From positions 310,001-374,000 of the forward strand of contig CAVTOY010000004.1 in NCBI GenBank assembly GCA_963736445.1: a DNA stretch of 64,000 nucleotides, read 5' to 3'. A program made the translations under genes and the position numbers. The notes under the pieces are model-generated. The model searched no databases, was not told where the DNA came from, and worked only from the letters and a program-made list of their open reading frames with translations. Each line of letters begins with the position of its first letter. Position 1 is the first letter of the stretch. Origin of the DNA: Thiosocius sp963736445 (GTDB lineage: Bacteria > Pseudomonadota > Gammaproteobacteria > Chromatiales > Chromatiaceae). Below are positions 8,445 to 15,442 of the stretch, piece after piece.

Positions 8445-9938
8445 TCAAGAAGTCGAGCCACCGCGGTTGTCGCCCGTCTGTGGCCCGGTCGGCAAGACAT
8501 CCAGGACAAGCGTAGGGTCAGGGTTCGATTCGCCGGACCGCCGTGCCACCAGGCGGCGGATCAGCGGCACCGAGGCCGCAATCGTCACCACCAGAAGAGC
8601 GATCTCGAGCACGTAGACCGCGACGTAACCGTTCGCCGTCGCTGTAAGGCCCCAGGGCCCCTCCGTTCCTGAATTTGTAGCATTGACCAGGTCGCGGATC
8701 ACCCCGCTGAGCGCCATGCCGACGCCCGCGGCAGTGGCCTGCACAGCGCCCCACGCGCCCAGCGCAAGACCGGCCTGATGCTTCGGCGCCCGATTCATCG
8801 TCGCTGTCAGCGTACCGTGGCCGAATAGCGCGCCGCCGAAGCCGATCAAAAAGTTTCCTAGCAGGAAGAGCCCGATCACGCCGGTCGGTGCTGCAACGAT
8901 AACCAGAGCAAATGCCGGTAGCCCGATCAGTGCGCCATGCTGGGCGATGCGGTAGGGATCCGCGCCACGACCGAGCACATGCGAGGCGAATCCGAATCCC
9001 AGCAGACCGCCAAGCGCGAGCAGGGCCGTCAGCTTGGTGGTCACCGCGACGGTCAGATGAAGGACCTCGCCGCCGAAGGGCTCGAGCAGGATATCGGCCA
9101 TACCGAAGGCCATGGTGCCGACGCCGACGATGACCAGCCGACGAACGGCATGTTTGCCCTGACAGAAGCTCGCCCAGGATTCGCTGAAGGTCGGATCGGG
9201 CGCGCGCGGCGCGGCGCCTCTCGGGGGATTTCTCGTCTCCTGTTTCCACATCGCGACGATATTGAGCAGCACGGTCGCAACTGCGGCGCCCTGGACGACC
9301 TGTACCAACCGCCCTGGCGAAAAATCCGCCAGCGCGGCGCCAAACAACAGCGCGCTAGCGATCATGCCGACGAGCAGCATCACATACATCAGACCGACGA
9401 CCCTGGGATGCGATTCCGGCGGCGTTAGGTCGGTCGCCAGCGCGAGGCCGGCGGTCTGGACCGTATGCACGCCCGCTCCGACCAACAGGAAGGCGAGGCC
9501 GGCGGAGGCGTGACCGATCCACAGCGGGGCATCGGCCGCCTGTAACTTGCCCGCCAGCACCAGTAGCGCGAACGGCATAATGGCAAATCCGCCGAACTGC
9601 ATCAGGGTGCCGTTCCAGATGAAGGGCACGCGCCGCCAGCCCAGCTCGCAACGGTGCGTATCGGATTTGTAACCGATCAACGCGCGGAACGGGGCAAACA
9701 CCAGCGGTAGCGCGAGCATGATACCGACCAGCGATGCGGGAACATCGAGCTCGACGATCATCACGCGATTCAGGGTGCCGACCAGCAGCACCAGGGCCAT
9801 GCCGACCGAGACCTGAAACAGCGAAAGTCGCAGTAGGCGTCTGAGAGGCAGGTCTGGCGTGGCGACGTCTGCGAACGGCAAAAAGCGCGGGCCGAGGGAT
9901 ACCCACGCCGTCATCATCTTGTGCCCGAGGCGGTTCAT
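8445..9938 (-). CDS. pucC: PucC-type BCD-family transporter for LH2 assembly
   Basis: 497 residues, with about 12 predicted membrane helices of the major facilitator fold. The family (PucC/LhaA/BchD-delivery) is needed for assembly of light-harvesting complexes and is thought to deliver bacteriochlorophyll or prevent its release. Recognisable blocks include PLRRLLRLSLFQVSVGM near residue 30, a RALIGYKSDTH loop near 85-95, the RRVPFIWNGTL block near 102, and GQGKHAV-like and GFGGALFGHGTL segments later. It is encoded downstream of beta1/alpha1 and upstream of the deformylase, all on the minus strand. It starts about 100 bases after the alpha1 stop, past a hairpin region. Confidence 0.93.
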   Translation of the reverse strand: MNRLGHKMMTAWVSLGPRFLPFADVATPDLPLRRLLRLSLFQVSVGMALVLLVGTLNRVMIVELDVPASLVGIMLALPLVFAPFRALIGYKSDTHRCELGWRRVPFIWNGTLMQFGGFAIMPFALLVLAGKLQAADAPLWIGHASAGLAFLLVGAGVHTVQTAGLALATDLTPPESHPRVVGLMYVMLLVGMIASALLFGAALADFSPGRLVQVVQGAAVATVLLNIVAMWKQETRNPPRGAAPRAPDPTFSESWASFCQGKHAVRRLVIVGVGTMAFGMADILLEPFGGEVLHLTVAVTTKLTALLALGGLLGFGFASHVLGRGADPYRIAQHGALIGLPAFALVIVAAPTGVIGLFLLGNFLIGFGGALFGHGTLTATMNRAPKHQAGLALGAWGAVQATAAGVGMALSGVIRDLVNATNSGTEGPWGLTATANGYVAVYVLEIALLVVTIAASVPLIRRLVARRSGESNPDPTLVLDVLPTGPQTGDNRGGSTS

Positions 9939-9974
9939 TCTGGGTTCAGCCCCTGTCGACCGACAGATGTTTAC

Positions 9975-10034
9975 GGGTCGGGAGCGCTCGCCCCCTAACC
10001 GGCTTCCAGCATCGCATGGGAGAGTCTGCCGGAC
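9975..10034 (-). promoter_or_regulatory. Structured 3' region after alpha1 (hairpin module, copy 1)
   Basis: Immediately after the alpha1 stop the transcript can form GAGTC-loop-GACTC and a GC-rich GGGGGCGAGCGCTCCC hairpin. Nearly the same sequence follows alpha2 (11563-11622). In other purple bacteria hairpins behind the alpha gene stabilise the beta-alpha message relative to downstream genes, and this is the likely role here (inference). Confidence 0.5.
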
Positions 10035-10178
10035 TCAGCCGCCAAAGAAGGCGGGGAACCATGTCGTGTATTTGAGCGCCGTGTAGTGCACGATAAACGA
10101 GATCGTCCAGACCCCGCCCAAGAACAGTGGCAGACCCACCGAAGGCTTGACGACACACCAGATCTTTTCGTTGTTCAT
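10035..10178 (-). CDS. pucA: LH2 antenna alpha subunit 1 (B800-820-like residues)
   Basis: 47 residues, one membrane helix. The N-terminus (MNNEKIW) is typical of LH2 alpha. His31 in IVHYT is the expected ligand of the B850-ring bacteriochlorophyll, and Met1 is the position that ligates B800 in known structures. Residues 44-45, which hydrogen-bond the bacteriochlorophyll acetyl groups, are Phe-Phe. In LH2 with 850 nm absorption they are Tyr-Trp, and in the LH3 (B800-820) form they are Phe-Leu. This copy is therefore predicted to be blue-shifted. It starts 10 bases after the beta1 stop and forms a beta-alpha-pucC-def operon. Too short for routine gene calling but fully convincing in alignment. 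Confidence 0.93.
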   Translation of the reverse strand: MNNEKIWCVVKPSVGLPLFLGGVWTISFIVHYTALKYTTWFPAFFGG

Positions 10179-10188
10179 GTCTTTCTCC

Positions 10189-10353
10189 TCACCCCAGCCA
10201 AGGTGTCAGAATCGCCGCCAGAACATGCGCGAGTACCGCGATGAAGAAGAACACCCGCGAGCCGTCGATGACGTACTTGTGCAGCTCCTCCGACTCCCTG
10301 GTGGTCAGCCCCGTCGGCCATACCTTCTCGATATCTTCTGAATCCGATGCCAT
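10189..10353 (-). CDS. pucB: LH2 antenna beta subunit 1
   Basis: 54 residues, one membrane helix. An acidic N-terminus leads into WPTGLT and SEELHKYVIDG, the family signature with its conserved His (25), followed by the helix with the B850 ligand His43 in LAHVLA and the C-terminal TPWL. The central region is identical in protein sequence to beta2 (residues from EELHKY on). A GGAGAAAAGC-type ribosome site precedes the ATG. It is first gene of the second puc transcript; the promoter lies about 150 bases upstream. Confidence 0.93.
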   Translation of the reverse strand: MASDSEDIEKVWPTGLTTRESEELHKYVIDGSRVFFFIAVLAHVLAAILTPWLG

Positions 10354-10500
10354 TAGCTTTTCTCCCAAGACGAACGAGAGGTTTCAACTCACCTGAGCGT
10401 CGCGCGAACCCCAAAGGCAGGGCCGCCCCTTTCCCTCAATTGGGTACGGAACGTTCAGTGGCCCGTCGCGCGAACGGGCCGCTATCACGGCCCTGGAAAA

Positions 10501-10529
10501 ACCTTAGAGTCATCGGGAAATGTTGTCAA
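10501..10529 (-). promoter_or_regulatory. puc promoter 1 (sigma70-like)
   Basis: On the minus strand TTGACA (10529-10524), a 17-base spacer, and TAAGGT (10506-10501). The same arrangement with the same -10 occurs before beta2. A leader of roughly 140 bases separates the predicted start from the beta1 ATG. Confidence 0.65.
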
Positions 10530-10541
10530 GTAAAATAGACT
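10524..10541. promoter_or_regulatory. PpsR/CrtJ-like operator, proximal (imperfect)
   Basis: TGT-N12-ACT, matching TGT-N12-ACA at five of six fixed bases. It overlaps the -35 box of puc promoter 1. PpsR/CrtJ represses photosynthesis genes under oxygen in purple bacteria through such sites; no ppsR gene is visible in the window. Confidence 0.4.
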
Positions 10542-10549
10542 GTTGCGAG

Positions 10550-10567
10550 TGTCTATTATTTAAGACG
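10550..10567. promoter_or_regulatory. PpsR/CrtJ-like operator, distal (imperfect)
   Basis: TGT-N12-ACG, lying 26 bases from the proximal site. Both sites also read TGTC-N10-GAC. The equivalent position before beta2 carries a perfect TGT-N12-ACA site, again 26 bases from the -35 element. Confidence 0.4.
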
Positions 10568-10599
10568 ATTCTCGCTACTGGGCGCCCGGGCCCTGCCGA

Positions 10600-10642
10600 A
10601 AAAACAGGGACCACGTCTTCAATTAAGAAACGTGGTCCCCTA
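10600..10642 (-). terminator. Rho-independent terminator after the LH2-locus repeat protein
   Basis: A perfect 10-bp stem, GGGACCACGT (10607-10616) with ACGTGGTCCC (10630-10639), and a 13-base loop. On the minus strand it is followed by a run of six T. It lies 20 bases past the stop of the 246-residue protein and separates the first puc transcript from promoter 1. Confidence 0.75.
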
Positions 10643-10660
10643 TTTCGCGCCTATTTCGAA

Positions 10661-11401
10661 TTAGCGACGACGCCGACCCTTGGTCAGCAGAGGGACATGG
10701 AGCATGGACGACAGCGGCGTCGAGGAGGCCGTCTGCAGCGGCATACCGAAACCATCACTCAACGGGCCCGGCGCAGCAACCGTGGTCCTTAAACCGAACA
10801 GCGACGACAACGGGGTGCCGCTGCGGGTGAGCAGGCCGAGACCCAACATCGACGAGAACTTGAAATTCGGAATCAGCGGCTGTCCGAACAACCAGGACAA
10901 AATACCGCGGCGCCCAGAGAGCGTTGGGATACCCCAGTAGTCCGATAATGGTGCCGGCTTGTCTCTCTTGATTAAACTCAACCCGAGGGCTGTGGACAGC
11001 GGCGTGTCACTATCCCACGCAGAGGTCTTCGGAGGTTCCTGTGGTTGATTCTTGATGCTATCGACCGGGCCAAAACTTTCCAGGATATCGACCGCGGGTT
11101 GCCCCAACCCAAAGGGCGCTTCGACCGCCACCACGGAGTAGCCGCGGCGTAGACCCTGTACATAGGTATCTGCGTTGTCACCCAACAGGCTCCCGGTCAT
11201 CACGGCGTTGGCTATTGCCTCGAGAGACCCCATATCGTCGGACGGCCCCTCGAGAGACTCCTGCTCCTCGGAGCCTGCCCCATGGGCGGACCCCGGCGTC
11301 ATCATGAAAACCGCGTTCTCCGGGAATTCGTTCGCCCGGAGTTCATTGACGGCGTCGTGTGCCTGCTGTTCGGTTTCGTACATCCGCGCGTAACCGGTCA
11401 T
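10661..11401 (-). CDS. Unknown protein with PLS repeats between the two LH2 gene pairs
   Basis: 246 residues from the ATG at 11401, chosen because it has a GGAGACC site; the frame is open further upstream. Residues 1-110 resemble the YflT/general stress protein 17M-like domain: a YARMYETEQQAHDAVNEL opening, a PENAVFMM strand, and a GLRRGYSVVAVEAP segment near residues 86-98. An acidic middle (about 40-60) lies inside it. Residues 130-246 carry about six imperfect repeats of 15-17 residues around the motif PLSxxxGxPLL, ending in KGRRRR. I do not recognise this repeat. It is the third gene of the beta2-alpha2 transcript and is followed by a terminator, so it is probably expressed with LH2. An assembly, membrane-organising or stress role is possible but speculative. 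Confidence 0.75.
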   Translation of the reverse strand: MTGYARMYETEQQAHDAVNELRANEFPENAVFMMTPGSAHGAGSEEQESLEGPSDDMGSLEAIANAVMTGSLLGDNADTYVQGLRRGYSVVAVEAPFGLGQPAVDILESFGPVDSIKNQPQEPPKTSAWDSDTPLSTALGLSLIKRDKPAPLSDYWGIPTLSGRRGILSWLFGQPLIPNFKFSSMLGLGLLTRSGTPLSSLFGLRTTVAAPGPLSDGFGMPLQTASSTPLSSMLHVPLLTKGRRRR

Positions 11402-11562
11402 GATCGGTCTCCAAATAGTCTGGTCGTTCGGCGGGGAGACTCGGGTTCGGCAGCGCACGACCGCGCAAGAAAGCGCCGGCCGCAGGAAGCGCACGCCATC
11501 ATCCGCTCGTACCCCGGTTACTTGATTCTGGTCTCAAATGCCCTTTCGCGCCAAGCTAGAGA

Positions 11563-11622
11563 GGGCCGGGAGCGCTCGCCCCCGACCCGGCTTCCAGCGT
11601 CGCATGGAAGAGTCTATCGGAC
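11563..11622 (-). promoter_or_regulatory. Structured 3' region after alpha2 (hairpin module, copy 2)
   Basis: Three successive potential hairpins follow the alpha2 stop: GAGTC-loop-GACTC, TTCCA-loop-TGGAA, and a GC-rich GCCGGG/CCCGGC stem. The first and third are conserved after alpha1, with base changes mostly in loops. Probably an mRNA-stabilising or partial terminator element (inference). Confidence 0.5.
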
Positions 11623-11766
11623 TCAACCGCCCCAGTAGGCGGCAAACCATGTCGTATTGCTCAGTATCGCGAAGTGCACAATGAAAGCAATGGCCGCGAC
11701 CCCACCCAAAAACAGCGGCAGACCCACCGACGGCTTCACCACACACCAAATCTTTCCGTTATTCAT
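11623..11766 (-). CDS. pucA: LH2 antenna alpha subunit 2 (B800-850 type)
   Basis: 47 residues, one membrane helix, about two-thirds identical to alpha1. It has His31 as the bacteriochlorophyll ligand and Tyr44-Trp45, the pair that hydrogen-bonds the acetyl groups in 850 nm-absorbing LH2. The NTTWFAAYW segment closely matches classical LH2 alpha chains. Cys8 replaces the common Thr in both alpha copies. It starts 11 bases after the beta2 stop. Confidence 0.94.
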   Translation of the reverse strand: MNNGKIWCVVKPSVGLPLFLGGVAAIAFIVHFAILSNTTWFAAYWGG

Positions 11767-11777
11767 GCCTTATCTCC

Positions 11778-11930
11778 TCATCCCAACCAAGGCGTCAAAA
11801 TCGCCGCCAGAACGTGCGCGAGTACCGCGATGAAGAAGAACACCCGCGAGCCGTCGATGACGTACTTGTGCAGTTCCTCCGACTCCCTGATGGTGAGCCC
11901 GGTCGGCCACACCTTTTCATCAGATTCCAT
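11778..11930 (-). CDS. pucB: LH2 antenna beta subunit 2
   Basis: 50 residues. It differs from beta1 only in a four-residue-shorter, altered N-terminus and one Thr/Ile change; the helix is identical, with His21 and His39 as the conserved histidines. Near-identity of the beta chains while the alpha chains diverge suggests the two alphas share interchangeable beta partners. First gene of the beta2-alpha2-repeat-protein transcript. Confidence 0.94.
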   Translation of the reverse strand: MESDEKVWPTGLTIRESEELHKYVIDGSRVFFFIAVLAHVLAAILTPWLG

Positions 11931-12076
11931 CAGTTTTTCTCCCAAGACAAACAGAGGTCTCAGCGAACCTCATTTACGTGCGAACCCCACACGCAGGGTT
12001 GCTCCTTCCACCATGAGGGTCAGGAGCGTTCGGTGGCCAGCCGCGCTTGCGAGCAGCCTTTTCCGGTCTTGGAAAA

Positions 12077-12105
12077 ACCTTAGGTTCACGGGGACTAATT
12101 GTCAA
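12077..12105 (-). promoter_or_regulatory. puc promoter 2 (sigma70-like)
   Basis: TTGACA (12105-12100), 17-base spacer and TAAGGT (12082-12077) on the minus strand, followed by the same TTTTCC as at promoter 1. The leader to the beta2 ATG is again about 140 bases. Confidence 0.65.
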
Positions 12106-12125
12106 GGCTACTAGTCGCTCTTGAT

Positions 12126-12143
12126 TGTCAAGCTGTCTTTACA
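12126..12143. promoter_or_regulatory. PpsR/CrtJ-like operator, perfect TGT-N12-ACA
   Basis: TGTCAAGCTGTCTTTACA fits the PpsR/CrtJ consensus exactly and sits 26 bases upstream of the -35 position of puc promoter 2. The proximal site seen at promoter 1 is degenerate here. Confidence 0.5.
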
Positions 12144-12229
12144 ATCGGCCTGGAGGTCACCCGCGAAGATGCAGAAACCGAGCACCCGTTCGCCGTGGCC
12201 CGCATCCGATCTTCCCCCTTTTTCCGCAA

Positions 12230-13165
12230 TCAGACGCGTTCGGGCACCTGTGGTGCCGCACCAGCGCTCTGCCGATTGGTTAACCACAGACCCGCCAGCA
12301 CCAGTATTCCTCCCGACAGCAGGGACCAGGTCACAGGCTCATCAAGCAACCAGGCCCCCAGGCACACGCCGCTGACCGGTACCAGATTGATGAACTGCGC
12401 GGCGCGCGATGCACCCAGGGCGTGCACGCCCTTGTAGAACCAGACGAATGCCAGCACGGTACCAAACACCGCCAGATAGGAAATGTTCGGCCAAACCCGG
12501 AGATCTTGCATCGCCGTAAGGCGTATCCCACCCTGGCTCAGCGTCACTAAGCCGAGCAGTAGGGTGCCCACCGCGCTCGCATAGCTGACCGCGACCAATG
12601 GCGACAAGCCACGCAGCACGCGCCTGCCGATCAGCGTGTATGCGACCCAACTAACGACGCAGCCCAGCAGCAGCAGCTCACCCGTTCCCACTCGACCGGC
12701 CAGCAAGCCGAAGATATCGCCACGACCAATGACGATCATCGCGCCCGCTACAGACAACGCAATGCCGAGCCCGCGGAACCACCCCAGGTGCTCGCGAAAC
12801 AACCAATGAGAGGCGAGCGCGATCAGCACAGGGTTTGCGGCAATGATCAGCGAGGCGCGCCCGGCCTCGACGGTCTGCAGGCCAGAAAAGAACAGCAGGT
12901 TGTAGGCGAAGATCCCGCTAGCCCCCAACAAGATCACTGCCAGCCACTGACGCCTGCTGATCTTCGGGATACATCCGAACCTCCAGTACAGCCAGCCAAA
13001 CAACAAGACCGTTGCTAAGCAAAAACGCAAGAAGGCGGCCGCATGCGGATCGAGCAGTGGCGCCAGCTCGCGGCCGGCCACGAAGGTCCCGCCCCAGAAT
13101 AGCGCTGCCATGGTGAGATAGAGATAGGTAGTTATCGGGCTCACTCGTTGTTTGTGATCCAGCAC
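12230..13165 (-). CDS. EamA/DMT-superfamily transporter
   Basis: 311 residues with about ten membrane helices arranged as two EamA repeats (about 12-145 and 158-295). The MAALFWGGTFVAGR opening and the second-repeat start are typical of the drug/metabolite exporter family. Members export amino acids, sugars or metabolites; the substrate cannot be told. The start at 13165 is a GTG; a second GTG seven codons on is also possible. Not linked functionally to the puc genes next to it. Confidence 0.88.
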   Translation of the reverse strand: MLDHKQRVSPITTYLYLTMAALFWGGTFVAGRELAPLLDPHAAAFLRFCLATVLLFGWLYWRFGCIPKISRRQWLAVILLGASGIFAYNLLFFSGLQTVEAGRASLIIAANPVLIALASHWLFREHLGWFRGLGIALSVAGAMIVIGRGDIFGLLAGRVGTGELLLLGCVVSWVAYTLIGRRVLRGLSPLVAVSYASAVGTLLLGLVTLSQGGIRLTAMQDLRVWPNISYLAVFGTVLAFVWFYKGVHALGASRAAQFINLVPVSGVCLGAWLLDEPVTWSLLSGGILVLAGLWLTNRQSAGAAPQVPERV

Positions 13166-13349
13166 GCGGATAGCCCTACTGCCTCACTACTCAGTATCGG
13201 CACTAGCCTGAAAGTCTCACCAGCCGGCCACCGTCTGCCTGGTAAGCGCCTGGACTTGCAACCGCATAAGCTCACACAAATCCAGTTCGAGCAATGACAT
13301 CCTGTTTGTGCGGCCGGCCTATCGCGGCGCTGGCGATCAGATTTTCAGG

Positions 13350-14177
13350 CTAGGCCGCCTGCTCCCAGGCACCGGCTGCCGCTGCGGCGCGACAGAAGTC
13401 AGCAAAATCGCGTGGATCTCTGCCCAAGGCCCGCTGAACACCATCGCCGAGCGACGCGTTTCGGCCATCGAGCACCTCGCGGCAGATCTCGGTGAAGACG
13501 TCCGCGATCACGGCGCCGCCCAGCGCCATCATCGATGAATGAAACGCATCGAACGTAATGGGCTGATAGCGGACTTGGCTTGCCATCGCGCCCGACAGCT
13601 CCGTCGCCGCCTCGGCGAATGACAGCAATCGTGGGCCCGTCACTTCGTAGAGCTGCCCGGCATGGCGGTCTTCCGTTAGTGCCGCCACGGCGACGTCCGC
13701 AATGTCATCGACATCGACAATGGGTTCGCAGACGTCGCCGGCCGGCAGCGCAACAACGCCATTCAGTGCCGGCTCACGCAGATAGCCCTCGCTAAAGTTC
13801 TGCGCGAACCAGGCTGCGCGTACCAAGGTGTACTCGAGACCCGATCGTCGAACGATCTCCTCGCAGCGCTGTGCATGATGCTCTCCCCTTCCGGACAGCA
13901 GGACGAGTCGCTTGACGCCGGCCTCAGCCGCCATCTCGACCAATGCCTGGATCGTCTCTGGCGCGCCTGGGAAGGCAAGGTCCGGAAAGTAGGAGATGTA
14001 GACCGCGTGAACGCCCGACAATGCCGCAGGCCAGAAGTCCGGCCTGTCCCAGTCGAATGGCGTCGTCGCCTGGCGGGATCCGTAACGGACCGGGTATCCC
14101 CGATCGATGAGTCGTTGGGTGATGCGGCGGCCGGTCTTGCCGCTGGATCCAATAACGAGAACAGGGGTGAGTTGCAT
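13350..14177 (-). CDS. NmrA/NAD(P)H-binding family oxidoreductase-like protein
   Basis: 275 residues. An N-terminal Rossmann motif (VIGSSGKTGRR, GxxGxxG) binds NAD(P). The rest resembles atypical SDR proteins of the NmrA type, such as NAD(P)H:quinone oxidoreductase 2-like proteins, with no Tyr-x3-Lys catalytic pair evident. The ATG at 14177 has GAGG nine bases upstream; the longer frame from 14213 lacks this. It is divergent from the AraC-type regulator at 14319, a pairing that often means the regulator controls the enzyme. Confidence 0.82.
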   Translation of the reverse strand: MQLTPVLVIGSSGKTGRRITQRLIDRGYPVRYGSRQATTPFDWDRPDFWPAALSGVHAVYISYFPDLAFPGAPETIQALVEMAAEAGVKRLVLLSGRGEHHAQRCEEIVRRSGLEYTLVRAAWFAQNFSEGYLREPALNGVVALPAGDVCEPIVDVDDIADVAVAALTEDRHAGQLYEVTGPRLLSFAEAATELSGAMASQVRYQPITFDAFHSSMMALGGAVIADVFTEICREVLDGRNASLGDGVQRALGRDPRDFADFCRAAAAAGAWEQAA

Positions 14178-14318
14178 GATCCGTTTCCTCAGCGTGGGTA
14201 GGACGTGCACCAAGCCTAGACCGGATCAATCGGAGCAACCATGCCATTTTGTCGCCATTGATATGCAGATCGTCTATTCTGCTGGATACTGGATTAATTC
14301 AATTTCTAGCAGGCATTT

Positions 14319-15302
14319 ATGGCCCAGCCCGATCCCTTGCTGCCGGAGTCGTCGGACCCCTTGGGCGAAACGCTGCATATGCTGCGCCTCACCGGCACGC
14401 TCTACTGTCGCGGCGAGTTCACTGCACCGTTCGCGATCGAGATCCCGGAACTCGCGGGCGTGATGACGTTCCTCGTCGTCACTGCAGGGCGGTGTTGGCT
14501 GGCAGTCGAGGATGCCGCACCCCGCGCCCTTGAACAGGGCCAACTGGCACTTATCCCGCACGGTGTCCCGCATATCATCAGCAGCGATCCGAAGGTGCCT
14601 GCGCAACCGCTGTTCGATCTTCCGATCGAAAAGATCAGCGACCGTTATGAATGCATGCGCCACGGCGGGGGCGGCGCATTGACACGCACGATGTACGGGG
14701 TCGTTCGCTTTGACGACGTCGCCGCACAGCACTTGTTACGACTGTTGCCGCAGACCATCTACATAGACGGCTGGAACGACGACGCGGGTGGCTGGCTGCA
14801 AAGCACACTGCGATTCATTGCGAATGAGGCCGCTGCGCTGAAGCCGGGTGGCGAAACCGTGATCACCCGGCTTGCGGACGTCGTCGTTATCCAGGCCATT
14901 CGCTCCTGGCTGGAGACATCGGCCGAGGCCGATCAAGGCTGGCTGGCCGCACTGCGCGACCGCCAGATCGGACGCGCACTCGCGCTGATCCATAAGGCAC
15001 CCGAACGCGACTGGAGCGTAGCTGCACTGTCCAGCGCGGCAGCAATGTCACGGTCTGCTTTCTCGGCGCGATTTACCGACCTGGTCGGAGTATCGCCGGG
15101 ACGGTACCTGACGGACTGGCGCATGCAGATCGCGCGAACCCGGCTGCTGGACTCCGCAGACCCGGTTGCGACGATCGCCGGCGAACTCGGCTACGAGTCC
15201 GAAGCTGCGTTCTGCCGTGCGTTCAAGCGGACTTTCGAGGTCTCACCCGGTAGCCTGAGACGCAGCGTAGCCCAGCCGTCCCTATCGACAAGAGGTACCT
15301 GA
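14319..15302 (+). CDS. AraC-family transcriptional regulator with cupin sensor domain
   Basis: 327 residues. The N-terminal half (about 10-190) is a cupin-like ligand domain of the AraC_binding_6 type. The C-terminal about 100 residues hold the two helix-turn-helix motifs, with DWSVAALSSAAAMSRSAFSARF and VATIAGELGYESEAAFCRAFKR as the recognisable signatures. It is divergent from the NmrA-like oxidoreductase (about 140 bases apart), whose expression it probably controls in response to a small molecule. Confidence 0.9.
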   Translation: MAQPDPLLPESSDPLGETLHMLRLTGTLYCRGEFTAPFAIEIPELAGVMTFLVVTAGRCWLAVEDAAPRALEQGQLALIPHGVPHIISSDPKVPAQPLFDLPIEKISDRYECMRHGGGGALTRTMYGVVRFDDVAAQHLLRLLPQTIYIDGWNDDAGGWLQSTLRFIANEAAALKPGGETVITRLADVVVIQAIRSWLETSAEADQGWLAALRDRQIGRALALIHKAPERDWSVAALSSAAAMSRSAFSARFTDLVGVSPGRYLTDWRMQIARTRLLDSADPVATIAGELGYESEAAFCRAFKRTFEVSPGSLRRSVAQPSLSTRGT

Positions 15303-15442
15303 TGGCCGGCAGACTCATCTCCAATCACCGTCTCGATCGCAACCCCCCGGGTATTCGACGATCGACTGACAGAGTTCATCGACTGGAGAATCCATTGTGC
15401 GCCAGATGACGAAGACTCTAAAGATCACAAGCGAGGTCAGCG

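Noticed and set aside
10175..10414. 79-codon frame over the LH2 beta1 gene
   Set aside because: Out of frame with the beta1 protein, which is clearly identified by its antenna motifs.
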